Of a stretch of 36,420 bases of DNA, positions 12,093 to 25,004 are shown in pieces (the stretch's first letter is position 1; each line of letters begins with the position of its first letter). The notes under the pieces are model-generated. The model worked only from the letters and a program-made list of their open reading frames with translations, did not search any database and was not told where the DNA came from. Source of the DNA: an uncultured Thermoleophilia bacterium (GTDB taxonomy: Bacteria; Actinomycetota; Thermoleophilia; UBA2241); contig CAIYOD010000001.1 in assembly GCA_903927755.1 (NCBI GenBank), forward strand, positions 1 to 36,420, in the 5' to 3' direction. A program made the translations under genes and the position numbers.

Positions 12093-13343
12093 ATGCGGCA
12101 TTCGCTGGAGTGGCTGGCCCCAGGCCTGGGGCTCAAGCGCTGGGCCCTGCTGGCGTTCGCCGGTGGCGTGCTTCTGGTGTATTCGGTGCTCTTCGGCATC
12201 GGCGTGCTGTGGTCGCCGCAGCTCATGGGCGGGCTCGGCATGGGCTGGCTCGAGAACCGGCACTGGGCGGCGCTGCTGCTCTCGGTCGACGGAGTGGCGG
12301 TCGGGCTGTTCTGCCTGGTGTACGGCGCGCGTCGCGTCTGGCTCTTCCAGAAGACGACGCCGGAGTCGGCGGGGGAGATCCGCGCGGCCAGTCGGCTGGC
12401 CCGCGGCCCGCGCGTCGTCGCGGTCGGCGGGGGCAACGGGCTCGCCGCCCTGCTTCGCGGTCTCAAGGCCCACACCAGCAACCTGACCGCCGTCGTGACG
12501 ATGGCGGACGACGGCGGCAGCTCCGGCCTCCTTCGCCGGGACATGGGCATGCCCCCGCCCGGCGACCTGCGCAACTGTCTCGTTGCCCTGGCCGACGACG
12601 AGTCGATGATGAGCCAGCTGTTCAAGTACCGGTTCCCGGAGGACGGCGGCCTGCAGGGCCACAGCTTCGGCAACCTCTTCATGGCCGCGCTGTCCGAGGT
12701 CACCGGAGACTTCGAGCACGCCGTGCGCGAGGCCACGCACGTGCTCAAGGTGCGCGGCCGCGTGCTGCCGTCCACGCTGGACGACGTGGTGCTGCACGCC
12801 CAGCTGGAGGGCGGCAGCCACGTGACCGGCGAGAGCACCATCACGGCGGCCGAGCGGCTGCCGCGCCGCGTGTGGCTGACGCCGGAGGCTCCGCGCGGCG
12901 TGCCGCAGGCGATCGCCGCGATCGCGAGGGCTGATCTCGTCGTGCTGGGCCCGGGCAGCCTGTACACGAGCGTCATCCCCAATGCCCTTGTCCCGCAGGT
13001 GCGCGAGGCGCTCTCCGAGACACGCGCCTGGGTCGTCTACGTCTGCAACGTGATGACCGAGCCGGGGGAGACCGACGCCTACACCGCCGGCGACCACCTC
13101 GATGCCCTCCACCGGCACGGGCTCGCCGGCATCATCGATGCCATTCTCGTCAACGACGCGCCGGTCTCCGAGGAGATGGTGGCCAGCTACGAGCGCTTCG
13201 GCGCGCGGCCGGTGGCCGTGGACGAAGACCGGCTCAAGGCGCTCGGCGTCAGGGTCGTCCGCACGCCGGTGGCCACGGAGATCGGGGTGGTCCGCCACGA
13301 CTCCGAGCGCCTCTCCCAGGCGCTCATACGGCTCGTCAGATGA
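12093..13343 (+). CDS. yvcK: YvcK-family gluconeogenesis factor with N-terminal membrane anchor
   Basis: CofD-like fold protein. In Bacillus YvcK is needed for growth on gluconeogenic substrates and for cell shape, and it binds UDP-sugars. The 416 residues include two hydrophobic helices (about 17–39 and 59–79), absent from the shorter soluble B. subtilis form, and then the conserved core: VVAVGGGNGLAALLRGLK (about 108–125), VTMADDGGSSG, PPPGDLRNCLVALAD, HSFGNLF and LGPGSLYTSVIPN. The membrane hairpin would place the core in the cytoplasm at the inner face; anchored versions occur in some Clostridia and Chloroflexi. It begins six bases after rapZ and overlaps whiA by four bases (ATGA). Confidence 0.94.
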   Translation: MRHSLEWLAPGLGLKRWALLAFAGGVLLVYSVLFGIGVLWSPQLMGGLGMGWLENRHWAALLLSVDGVAVGLFCLVYGARRVWLFQKTTPESAGEIRAASRLARGPRVVAVGGGNGLAALLRGLKAHTSNLTAVVTMADDGGSSGLLRRDMGMPPPGDLRNCLVALADDESMMSQLFKYRFPEDGGLQGHSFGNLFMAALSEVTGDFEHAVREATHVLKVRGRVLPSTLDDVVLHAQLEGGSHVTGESTITAAERLPRRVWLTPEAPRGVPQAIAAIARADLVVLGPGSLYTSVIPNALVPQVREALSETRAWVVYVCNVMTEPGETDAYTAGDHLDALHRHGLAGIIDAILVNDAPVSEEMVASYERFGARPVAVDEDRLKALGVRVVRTPVATEIGVVRHDSERLSQALIRLVR

Positions 13344-14275
13344 CGCTCGTGGGCTTCACCCGTGATGTGAAGCTGGAACTGGTCACCGTCATGCCCGTGG
13401 CCGATCACTGCCGGCGGGCGCAGCTCTCCGGCCTGCTGTTCGGCGGCGGCGTCTTCGAGATCCTGGCCCACGGCCACTACGGCGTGCGCGTCTCCACGGG
13501 CCTGCCTGCGGTGGCCCGCCACCTGCTCGCGCTGCTCAAGCCCCTGCGCGTGGACGCCTCGCTCCGCACTGTGGACAGCGCGCCGATCGGCCTGCGGTAC
13601 GAAGTGATCCTCGGGGACGAGGGACGCGATCTGCAGGTGCTCAACGAGCTCGGCGTCCTTTCGGACGAGATGACCGTGCAGATGACCGTGCCGCGGCGGC
13701 TGGTGGAGCGCCGCTGCTGCCTCGTCGCCTTCCTGCGCGGGCTCTTCCTCGGCTGCGGATCGATGTCGGCGCCGGGAGCGCCCGTCCACGCCGAGTTCAC
13801 GGTGGAGGACGAGGGGTTCGCCGAGCAGGTCCAGCGCCTGCTCGCGCGGCTGGACCTGCCGTTCTCCCTCACCATCCGCGAGCGCAACGTCGCCTGCTAC
13901 ACGAAGCGCGGACAGACCGCCGCCGACCTGCTCGCCGTGATCGGCGCACATGACTCGTGTCTGCGCTGGGAGGAGCACGCCGTGCTCGGCAACGTGCGCG
14001 AGAGCGCCAACCGGCTCGCCAACTGCGACGCCGCGAACGCGCGCCGGGCGGCGGCTGCCGGCAGGCGGCAGGCCGCCCAGATGCGCGCGCTCATGGCGTC
14101 CTCGGAGTGGGCCGGGCTGCCGGTGCAGCTCCGGGACATCGCGGAGCTGCGCGTCGAGTATCCCTACCTGAGCCTCGCGGAACTGGCGGCCGCGGCCGAT
14201 CCGCCGCTCAGCCGCTCGGCGCTCAACCACCGTCTGCGCCGCCTCTCCGCCCTCGCGGACGAAGCCGCCCGCTGA
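13340..14275 (+). CDS. whiA: DNA-binding protein WhiA
   Basis: WhiA is conserved in Gram-positive bacteria. In Streptomyces it works with WhiB to switch on sporulation-division genes; elsewhere it affects division and chromosome segregation. The 311 residues comprise a LAGLIDADG-homing-endonuclease-like N-terminal half (RRAQLSGLLFGGGVFEI, CCLVAFLRGLFLGCGSM) without nuclease activity in studied members. A C-terminal helix-turn-helix follows (YLSLAELAAAADPPLSRSALNHRLRRL). The ATG at 13340 overlaps the yvcK stop. The stop codon is separated by one base from the convergent minus-strand gene, so no terminator fits between them. Confidence 0.95.
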   Translation: MTLVGFTRDVKLELVTVMPVADHCRRAQLSGLLFGGGVFEILAHGHYGVRVSTGLPAVARHLLALLKPLRVDASLRTVDSAPIGLRYEVILGDEGRDLQVLNELGVLSDEMTVQMTVPRRLVERRCCLVAFLRGLFLGCGSMSAPGAPVHAEFTVEDEGFAEQVQRLLARLDLPFSLTIRERNVACYTKRGQTAADLLAVIGAHDSCLRWEEHAVLGNVRESANRLANCDAANARRAAAAGRRQAAQMRALMASSEWAGLPVQLRDIAELRVEYPYLSLAELAAAADPPLSRSALNHRLRRLSALADEAAR

Positions 14276-14276
14276 C

Positions 14277-15512
14277 TCACATGCTGCGCGCGGCGCGGAT
14301 CGTGAGCTCGCCGAGCCGGTACGTGTAACTGCCCATCTCGTTGTCGTACCAGCCGAACACCTTGACGTGTGTCAGCGGCACGCGGACGGTGTCCGCCGCG
14401 GCGGCCTCCTCCGGCGTCCGCGGCGGCACGTGCAGGTTCATGAAGCCCGTGCGTGTATGCGTCTCAGAGCCCTCGATCACCACGGCCGCGTCCTCGCCGA
14501 GCATGTCCACGGAGACGTTCTGCTCGTCGGTGTACTTGAGCAGGCCCCGGGCTTCACCGGTGGCCGCGTCCTTGTAGATGGCGTTGATCGCGTCGCGTTC
14601 CACCGACACCGAGCCATCGGGGAGCGTCTCGCTCTGGAACGTCACGTTGAGGATGATGAGGCTGACGCTCTGGGTGGGCACGCGTACCGAGTCGCCCATG
14701 AAACCGATGGTGCCGATCTCGGGCATGACCTGCTCCAGCGCCGCGGCGGCGTTCGTCGACGTGAGTACCAGGTTGCCGATGGCGCCGCGGGTCTTCCGTA
14801 GGTCGGTGGCTCCGGCCTTGGGCACCGAGTCCAGCACCGGCTGCGAGTTGGTCACGGCGTGGATCGTGCTCATGCCGGCGGTGATCATGTCCTTGGTGAG
14901 GTCGCGGTCGAGCAGCGGACGGATCATGTGCGCCAGCGCCGTCGTCGTGCAGGACGCGGCCGACACCAGCGTGTGCCGCGCCGGGTCGAACTCGTAGTCG
15001 TTGATGCCGTGGACGAGGATCGCCGCGTCCGGAGGCAGCGGCGCCGTCTTCTGCTTGCTCTTGAACGGTGAACTCTGGACGACCACGGAGGCTCCGGCCG
15101 CGAGGTGGCCGCGCAGGGCGCCGCGCGGCGCGTCCGCCTCGGCGTGGGGGTCGCGGAAGGTCCCGGTGGCTTCCACGACCAGGGAGACGCCGTTCTCGCG
15201 CCACGGGATGTCCTTGGGGTTGCGCGCCTCGCGCAGGATGACGATCTCCTTGCCGTAGGCGCTGATCAGGCCCCTGTCCTCGTCCAGGACGCTCATGTCG
15301 CGGACACCGGAGCGGCCGAAGAGGAAGCGATGGAGCGGGCCGTAGGTCGAGTCTTTGGAGAGGTACTGGACCACGGACTCGAGCGAGGTGCCGACCTGGC
15401 GTCCGGTGTTGACGACGAAGCGGTCGAAGTCGTCGCGCCCGAGGTGGTGCCAGAGCGTGAGTTTGCCGATGCGTCCGATGCCGTTGATGCCGAGGGTACG
15501 TTGTGCGGCCAT
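14277..15512 (-). CDS. Divergent glyceraldehyde-3-phosphate dehydrogenase paralogue
   Basis: A 411-residue GAPDH-fold protein, longer than the canonical 332-residue enzyme at 19952. It has the Rossmann start LGINGIGRIGKLTLW, catalytic Cys188 in SAASCTTTALAHM and His218 in STIHAVTNSQ, plus RVPT (278–280) and WYDNEMGSYTYR near the end. Differences from the canonical gene are clear. SCTTN has become SCTTT. The usual phosphate-site TTGAA has become TSTNAAA. The acidic residue after β2 that favours NAD (IND in the paralogue) is replaced by VNTGRQV, which could favour NADP. AGGAGG (bases 15523–15528 on this strand) supports the ATG at 15512. A gluconeogenic, GapB-like role is inference; a different aldehyde substrate is also possible. 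Confidence 0.85.
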   Translation of the reverse strand: MAAQRTLGINGIGRIGKLTLWHHLGRDDFDRFVVNTGRQVGTSLESVVQYLSKDSTYGPLHRFLFGRSGVRDMSVLDEDRGLISAYGKEIVILREARNPKDIPWRENGVSLVVEATGTFRDPHAEADAPRGALRGHLAAGASVVVQSSPFKSKQKTAPLPPDAAILVHGINDYEFDPARHTLVSAASCTTTALAHMIRPLLDRDLTKDMITAGMSTIHAVTNSQPVLDSVPKAGATDLRKTRGAIGNLVLTSTNAAAALEQVMPEIGTIGFMGDSVRVPTQSVSLIILNVTFQSETLPDGSVSVERDAINAIYKDAATGEARGLLKYTDEQNVSVDMLGEDAAVVIEGSETHTRTGFMNLHVPPRTPEEAAAADTVRVPLTHVKVFGWYDNEMGSYTYRLGELTIRAARSM

Positions 15513-15596
15513 CGCTGCGGTACCTCCTGTCGCGACCCCGGAACCTCCCCGTCGGACGGGCCTCTCCGGCGGCCGCTCGCGTGTGCGGTCGGCAGA

Positions 15597-15602
15597 ATCC
15601 TA
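15597..15602 (-). promoter_or_regulatory. -10 element of the minus-strand GAPDH-like gene
   Basis: Reading on the minus strand gives TAGGAT. Transcription would start near 15590, giving a leader of about 78 bases before the ATG at 15512. No -35 match is seen; the -35 region falls on the dyad at 15603–15624. Confidence 0.4.
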
Positions 15603-15624
15603 CCGCAGTCGTCGGCGACTGCGG
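15603..15624. promoter_or_regulatory. Perfect dyad between divergent promoters, candidate operator
   Basis: CCGCAGTCG and CGACTGCGG are perfect inverted 9-base arms around TCGG. The dyad lies between the -10 elements of the two divergent genes, which point away from it, so it is outside both transcripts and must act, if at all, as DNA. It covers the -35 position of each promoter, where neither has a recognisable -35 box. One regulator could therefore control both genes. Confidence 0.5.
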
Positions 15625-15629
15625 CGCGG

Positions 15630-15635
15630 TATCAT
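15630..15635 (+). promoter_or_regulatory. -10 element of the dikinase-like gene
   Basis: TATCAT lies six bases before the GTG at 15642, giving a leaderless transcript. There is no ribosome-binding site before this GTG, which agrees with leaderless translation. Confidence 0.5.
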
Positions 15636-15641
15636 GGCCCC

Positions 15642-20950
<5,309 letters not shown>

Positions 20951-20985
20951 CACTGAAGGACAAGGCCCGGGAGGCTGACATCGCC

Positions 20986-22941
20986 ATGAAGCGCTCGCTC
21001 ACCGACTATCCACTCGCGGGCAAGCGCGCGCTCGTCCGCGTCGACTTCAACGTGCCGCTCGAAGACGGCCGCGTCGTCGACGACACGCGCATCCGCGCCG
21101 CCCTGCCCACGATCGCCTACCTGCAAGACCAGGGCTGCGCGGTCGTGCTGATGTCCCACCTCGGCCGGCCCAAGGGGCAGGTGGTCGACGGGCTGCGCAT
21201 GGCGCCCGTGGCGGCGCGCCTCTCCGAGCTGCTCGGCCGCCCCGTCGCGACCGTGGACGACTGCGTCGGCCAGGCGGCCGCGCAGGCGGCGGCCGCGCTC
21301 CGGCCCGGCGACGTCCTGCTGCTCGAGAACCTCCGCTTCCACGCGGAGGAGACCGGCAACGACGTCGGGTTCGCCCAGCAACTGGCGGCGCTGGGCGACG
21401 TCTACGTGAACGACGCCTTCGGCACGGCGCACCGTGCGCACGCCTCCACCGAGGGGGTCACGCACTACCTCCCCTCGGTGGCCGGCCTGCTCATGACCAA
21501 GGAGCTCGAGGTCCTCGGCCGTCTGCTCCGCGATCCGGCGCGGCCGTTCGTCGTGGTCCTCGGCGGCCTCAAGGTCACGGACAAGATCAGCCTCATCCGG
21601 CACATGCTCACCATCGCCGACACGGTGCTCATCGGCGGCGCCATGGCCAACGCGTTCCTCGCCGCCAAGGGCTACGAGGTCGGCGCGTCCAAGGGCGCCG
21701 GGGAAGAGGTCTCGGTCGCGCGCGAGATCCTCGCCGAGTCCGGCGCCGCGCGCGGCGCCCTCGTCATCCCGACGGACGTGGTGGTGGCGCGCGAGGCTCT
21801 CGCCGGCGCGCCCTCGCGCGTCGCGCCCGCCGACGGCATCGCCGCCGACGAGATGGCGCTCGACATCGGCCCCCACACGACGGCGGAGTTCGTGCACCAG
21901 CTGAGCGGCGCGGGGACGATCTACTGGAACGGGCCGATGGGCCTGTTCGAGATCGCGGAGTTCGCGGCCGGGACGCGCGCCGTCGGCGAGGCCATCGCCG
22001 CCGGGGTCGCCGTCACCGTCGCCGGCGGCGGCGACACCGTGTCGGCCGTCCGCAGTTTTGGCCTGGAGGGCCGCCTGACGCACGTATCCACGGGTGGAGG
22101 CGCCTCTATGGAATTCCTGGAGGGCCGGGCATTGCCCGGCGTGGAGGCGCTCATGGATCCGCAGACGACCGCGACGACGGCGGGACGCCGTCCGCTCATG
22201 GCGGGCAACTGGAAGATGTACAAGACACCGACCCAGACCAAGGAGTTCTTCACCGCCTTCCGCCCGCTGGTGGCCGGGGTCGAGGGCCGGGACGTGCTCA
22301 TCTGCCCGCCCGACGTCTGCCTGCATGCCGCCTTGTCGTGTGTGGTCGACACGGACATCAAGATCGGCGCCCAGACCATGCACCACGCCGCCGAGGGCGC
22401 CTTCACCGGCGAGACGGCGCCGGGCATGCTGGCCGAGATCGGCGTCCCCTACGTGATCCTCGGACACTCCGAACGCCGGCAGTACTACAACGAGAACGAC
22501 GCCGAGCTCGCCAGGAAGGTGCGCGCGGCGCTCGACGCCGGCCTGCAGCCGATCCTCTGTTGCGGCGAGACGCTCGAGGAGCGCGAGGGCGGCAACACCG
22601 AGAGCAAGGTCGGCGGTCAGCTCGACGCCGGCCTCGCCGAGATCAGCCCCGCCGAGCTCGCCACGGTGGCCGTCGCCTACGAGCCCATCTGGGCCATCGG
22701 CACCGGCGTCACGGCCACGCCCGAGCAGGCGCAGGAGACGGTGGCGTTCTGCCGTCGCAAGGTGCGCGAGCGCTTCGGCGACGCCGCTGACGGCGTGCGC
22801 ATCCTCTACGGCGGCAGCGTGAAGCCTGACAACATCGACGTGCTCATGGCGCAGCCGGACATCGACGGCGTGCTCGTCGGCGGCGCCAGCCTCGACCCGC
22901 AGGGGTTCAGCCGCATCGTCAAGTTCGCGGAGCCCGCGTGA
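20986..22941 (+). CDS. pgk/tpiA: Phosphoglycerate kinase–triosephosphate isomerase fusion
   Basis: One 651-residue open frame carries two glycolytic enzymes. PGK (about 1–390) makes ATP from 1,3-bisphosphoglycerate: VRVDFNVPL, MSHLGRPKG, LLENLRFH, YVNDAFGTAHRAHAS, YWNGPMGLFE and the nucleotide loop GGGDTVSAV. After a short Thr/Ala-rich linker (about 391–402), TIM (about 403–651) interconverts triose phosphates. It shows MAGNWKMYK with the catalytic Lys, ILGHSERRQ with the catalytic His, VAYEPIWAIGTG with the catalytic Glu, and LYGGSVKP. No stop, frameshift or internal ribosome-binding site lies at the junction (Met at 22198). Thermotoga maritima has a comparable PGK–TIM fusion, but in most Actinobacteria these are separate genes. 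GGGAGG at 20969–20974 supports the ATG at 20986. Confidence 0.96.
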   Translation: MKRSLTDYPLAGKRALVRVDFNVPLEDGRVVDDTRIRAALPTIAYLQDQGCAVVLMSHLGRPKGQVVDGLRMAPVAARLSELLGRPVATVDDCVGQAAAQAAAALRPGDVLLLENLRFHAEETGNDVGFAQQLAALGDVYVNDAFGTAHRAHASTEGVTHYLPSVAGLLMTKELEVLGRLLRDPARPFVVVLGGLKVTDKISLIRHMLTIADTVLIGGAMANAFLAAKGYEVGASKGAGEEVSVAREILAESGAARGALVIPTDVVVAREALAGAPSRVAPADGIAADEMALDIGPHTTAEFVHQLSGAGTIYWNGPMGLFEIAEFAAGTRAVGEAIAAGVAVTVAGGGDTVSAVRSFGLEGRLTHVSTGGGASMEFLEGRALPGVEALMDPQTTATTAGRRPLMAGNWKMYKTPTQTKEFFTAFRPLVAGVEGRDVLICPPDVCLHAALSCVVDTDIKIGAQTMHHAAEGAFTGETAPGMLAEIGVPYVILGHSERRQYYNENDAELARKVRAALDAGLQPILCCGETLEEREGGNTESKVGGQLDAGLAEISPAELATVAVAYEPIWAIGTGVTATPEQAQETVAFCRRKVRERFGDAADGVRILYGGSVKPDNIDVLMAQPDIDGVLVGGASLDPQGFSRIVKFAEPA

Positions 22942-24494
22942 CGCATCCGGGATCGGACGGGGCGACGTATCGCCCGGTCGTCCTGATCGTGCTGGACGGC
23001 TGGGGCGTCGCCCCGCCGGGCCCGGACAACGCCGTGAGCCTGGCCGACACGCCGGTCTTCGACCGTTTGCTGGCGGACTATCCGCACGGCGTCCTTGAAG
23101 CGTCCGGCCCGGCTGTGGGATTGCCGCCGGGCCAGATGGGCAACTCCGAGGTCGGCCACCTCAACATCGGCGCCGGGCGCGTGGTGTATCAGGACCTCAC
23201 GCGGATCAACCTCGCCATCGAGGACGGCAGCTTCTTCGAGAACCGCGTCCTTCGTCAGGCGTGCGCCAAGGCTTCGGGCCGAGGCAGCCGGCTGCACCTG
23301 ATGGGCCTGGTCTCGGGCGGCGGCGTGCACGCCGACATGGACCACCTCGAGGCGTGCCTCGAGCTCGCCTCCCGCGAGAAGGTCCACGACGTCGTGGTGC
23401 ACGCGTTTCTGGACGGCCGCGACACGCCGCCGAGGAGCGCCAAGGGGTACCTCGCCACCATCCAGGCGGCGATGGACCGGCTGGGCGTGGGCCGCTACGG
23501 CGTCGTCAGCGGCCGCTACTACGCCATGGACCGCGACACCCGCTGGGATCGCGTCAAGCAGGCCTACGACGCCCTCGCCTCCGGCGAAGGATTCTTCGCC
23601 GCCGACGCCCAGGCGGCCGTCGACGCCGCCTACGCCCGCGGCGAGAACGACGAGTTCGTGCGGCCCACGATCGTCGCCCCAGAGTACGACTCACGGGTGC
23701 GTGACGGCGACGTCTGCCTGTTCTTCAACTTCCGCCCCGATCGCGCACGTGAGCTCACGCGCGCCTTCACCGAGCGCGGCTTCGCCGAGTTCGACCGGGG
23801 CCCGCGGCCGCCGTCCGCCGACTTCGTCACGATGACGCAGTACAAGAAGGAGTTCCCTCTCCCGGTCGCCTTCCCGCCGGACCATCCGGAGCACGTGCTG
23901 GCCGACGTCCTCGCCGAGCACGGGCTGCGGCAGCTGCACATCGCCGAGACGGAGAAGTACGCGCACGTGACGTTCTTCTTCAACGGCGGCGTGGAGAAGG
24001 AGGTCGAGGGGGAAGAGCGGGTGCTCGTGCCCAGCCCCCGCGATGTGCCGACCTACGACCACAAGCCGGAGATGAGCGCCGTCGGCGTCACCGACGAGCT
24101 CGTGGCCAGGATCGAAGCGGACACCTTCGACTTCATCGTCGTGAACTACGCGAACGCCGACATGGTCGGCCACACGGGCATCATCCCGGCGGCCGTCAGG
24201 GCGGTGGAGACGGTCGACGCCTGTCTCGGCAGGGTCGTCGCCGCCGCGCTGTCGCGCGGCGGCGTCTGCCTGGTCACCGCCGACCACGGCAACTCCGACC
24301 ACATGATGGAGCCGGACGGCAGCCCCAACACCGCGCACAGCACCAATCGGGTACCGTTCGTGGCGACGGTGCGCGGCGCGCGGGTGCGCGAGGGAGGCCG
24401 GCTCTGCGACCTCGCGCCGACGGTCCTGGCCCTGCTCGGCGTCGAGCAGCCGCCTCAGATGACCGGGCTGGATCTGCTCGAACCGGCGACCTGA
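22938..24494 (+). CDS. gpmI: Cofactor-independent phosphoglycerate mutase
   Basis: Interconverts 3- and 2-phosphoglycerate through a phosphoserine and two Mn2+ ions, with no need for 2,3-bisphosphoglycerate. The 518 residues belong to the alkaline-phosphatase superfamily. The first metal motif is VLIVLDGWG, and Ser70 in GQMGNSEVGHLNIGAGR is the nucleophile. HAFLDGRDTPP, GRYYAMDRD, FFNFRPDRARELT, ANADMVGHTG and VTADHGNSDHM supply metal and substrate ligands. The GTG at 22938 overlaps the pgk/tpi stop (GTGA), so translation is coupled. Many Actinobacteria carry the cofactor-dependent GpmA instead. It completes the gap–pgk–tpi–gpm transcript, which stops at a hairpin. Confidence 0.96.
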   Translation: MTHPGSDGATYRPVVLIVLDGWGVAPPGPDNAVSLADTPVFDRLLADYPHGVLEASGPAVGLPPGQMGNSEVGHLNIGAGRVVYQDLTRINLAIEDGSFFENRVLRQACAKASGRGSRLHLMGLVSGGGVHADMDHLEACLELASREKVHDVVVHAFLDGRDTPPRSAKGYLATIQAAMDRLGVGRYGVVSGRYYAMDRDTRWDRVKQAYDALASGEGFFAADAQAAVDAAYARGENDEFVRPTIVAPEYDSRVRDGDVCLFFNFRPDRARELTRAFTERGFAEFDRGPRPPSADFVTMTQYKKEFPLPVAFPPDHPEHVLADVLAEHGLRQLHIAETEKYAHVTFFFNGGVEKEVEGEERVLVPSPRDVPTYDHKPEMSAVGVTDELVARIEADTFDFIVVNYANADMVGHTGIIPAAVRAVETVDACLGRVVAAALSRGGVCLVTADHGNSDHMMEPDGSPNTAHSTNRVPFVATVRGARVREGGRLCDLAPTVLALLGVEQPPQMTGLDLLEPAT

Positions 24495-24498
24495 ATCG

Positions 24499-24520
24499 GC
24501 GCGCCCGAGGCCGGGCGCGC
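24499..24520 (+). terminator. Hairpin after gpmI, candidate terminator
   Basis: Perfect 9-base arms GCGCGCCCG and CGGGCGCGC around AGGC start four bases after the gpmI stop. No T-run follows. It probably ends the gap–gpmI transcript, since secG has its own promoter downstream. Confidence 0.55.
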
Positions 24521-24620
24521 GACTGTCGACCGCAACGGCGTTTGGCGGCGCCCTCCACGGGTGCAAGAATGGACACCGTAGGCCACTCGTCGTCGGGCGC
24601 GTCGCAGAGGCGCACGACAG

Positions 24621-24629
24621 TGATATGCT
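24621..24629 (+). promoter_or_regulatory. Extended -10 promoter of secG
   Basis: TGATATGCT reads as TGn followed by TATGCT, an extended -10 that can work without a -35. Transcription would start near 24636, with a leader of about 32 bases containing AGGGGAG before the TTG start. Confidence 0.55.
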
Positions 24630-24667
24630 CGCACGCGTCCACGCGCGCCTCCAAGGGGAGAAGAGAC

Positions 24668-24889
24668 TTGCTCAACGCCATCCTCGTCGCCATCCAGCTC
24701 ATCCTCGCGATCCTCGTGATCGTGCTCATCCTGCTGCACTCCGGCAAGGACGCCGGCATGGCCAGCGTCACCGGCTTCTCGTTCGCCTCGTCGGCGAGCG
24801 TCATGGAACGCAATCTCACCCGCTACACCATCATCGTGGGAGTGCTGTTCTTCCTGAACACGTTCGTCCTCATCTGGAGGCTGGGCTGA
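24668..24889 (+). CDS. secG: Protein translocase subunit SecG
   Basis: SecG is the small third subunit of the SecYEG channel that exports unfolded proteins. The 73-residue product has two membrane helices (about residues 3–22 and 51–70) joined by the family's Gly/Ser-rich loop (LHSGKDAGMASVTGFSF). The TTG at 24668 is chosen because AGGGGAG (24654–24660) lies seven bases upstream and it gives the normal SecG N-terminus (LNAILVAIQL). A longer in-frame reading from 24542 would add 42 unlikely polar residues and include the promoter. secG downstream of the pgk–tpi genes is conserved in Actinobacteria. Confidence 0.93.
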   Translation: MLNAILVAIQLILAILVIVLILLHSGKDAGMASVTGFSFASSASVMERNLTRYTIIVGVLFFLNTFVLIWRLG

Positions 24890-24929
24890 CGCCGACCGCG
24901 CGAAGCGCTTCCCGTCCGGCGACGCAGGT

Positions 24930-24952
24930 GCGGGCGGCATGCCGCCGCCCGC
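24930..24952 (+). terminator. Hairpin after secG, candidate terminator
   Basis: Arms GCGGGCGGC (24930–24938) and GCCGCCCGC (24944–24952) pair perfectly around ATGCC, 40 bases after the secG stop and 52 before the next ATG. It lacks a T-run. No clear promoter for the following gene is visible between here and 25005. Confidence 0.5.
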
Positions 24953-25004
24953 GCAGCCGGACGACCCGGGCCGCGGGCGGGGGTGTGCCCGCCTTCATCC
25001 GTTG

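Noticed and set aside
22130-22210. Possible programmed frameshift or hidden stop at the PGK–TIM junction
   Set aside because: The frame is continuous, both halves read in the same phase and no slippery sequence is evident; a simple fusion explains it.
24495-24667. tRNA gene upstream of secG, as sometimes found near secG
   Set aside because: I could not build an acceptor stem with T- and D-arms or find a TTCGA-type T-loop; the region is explained by a hairpin and a promoter.
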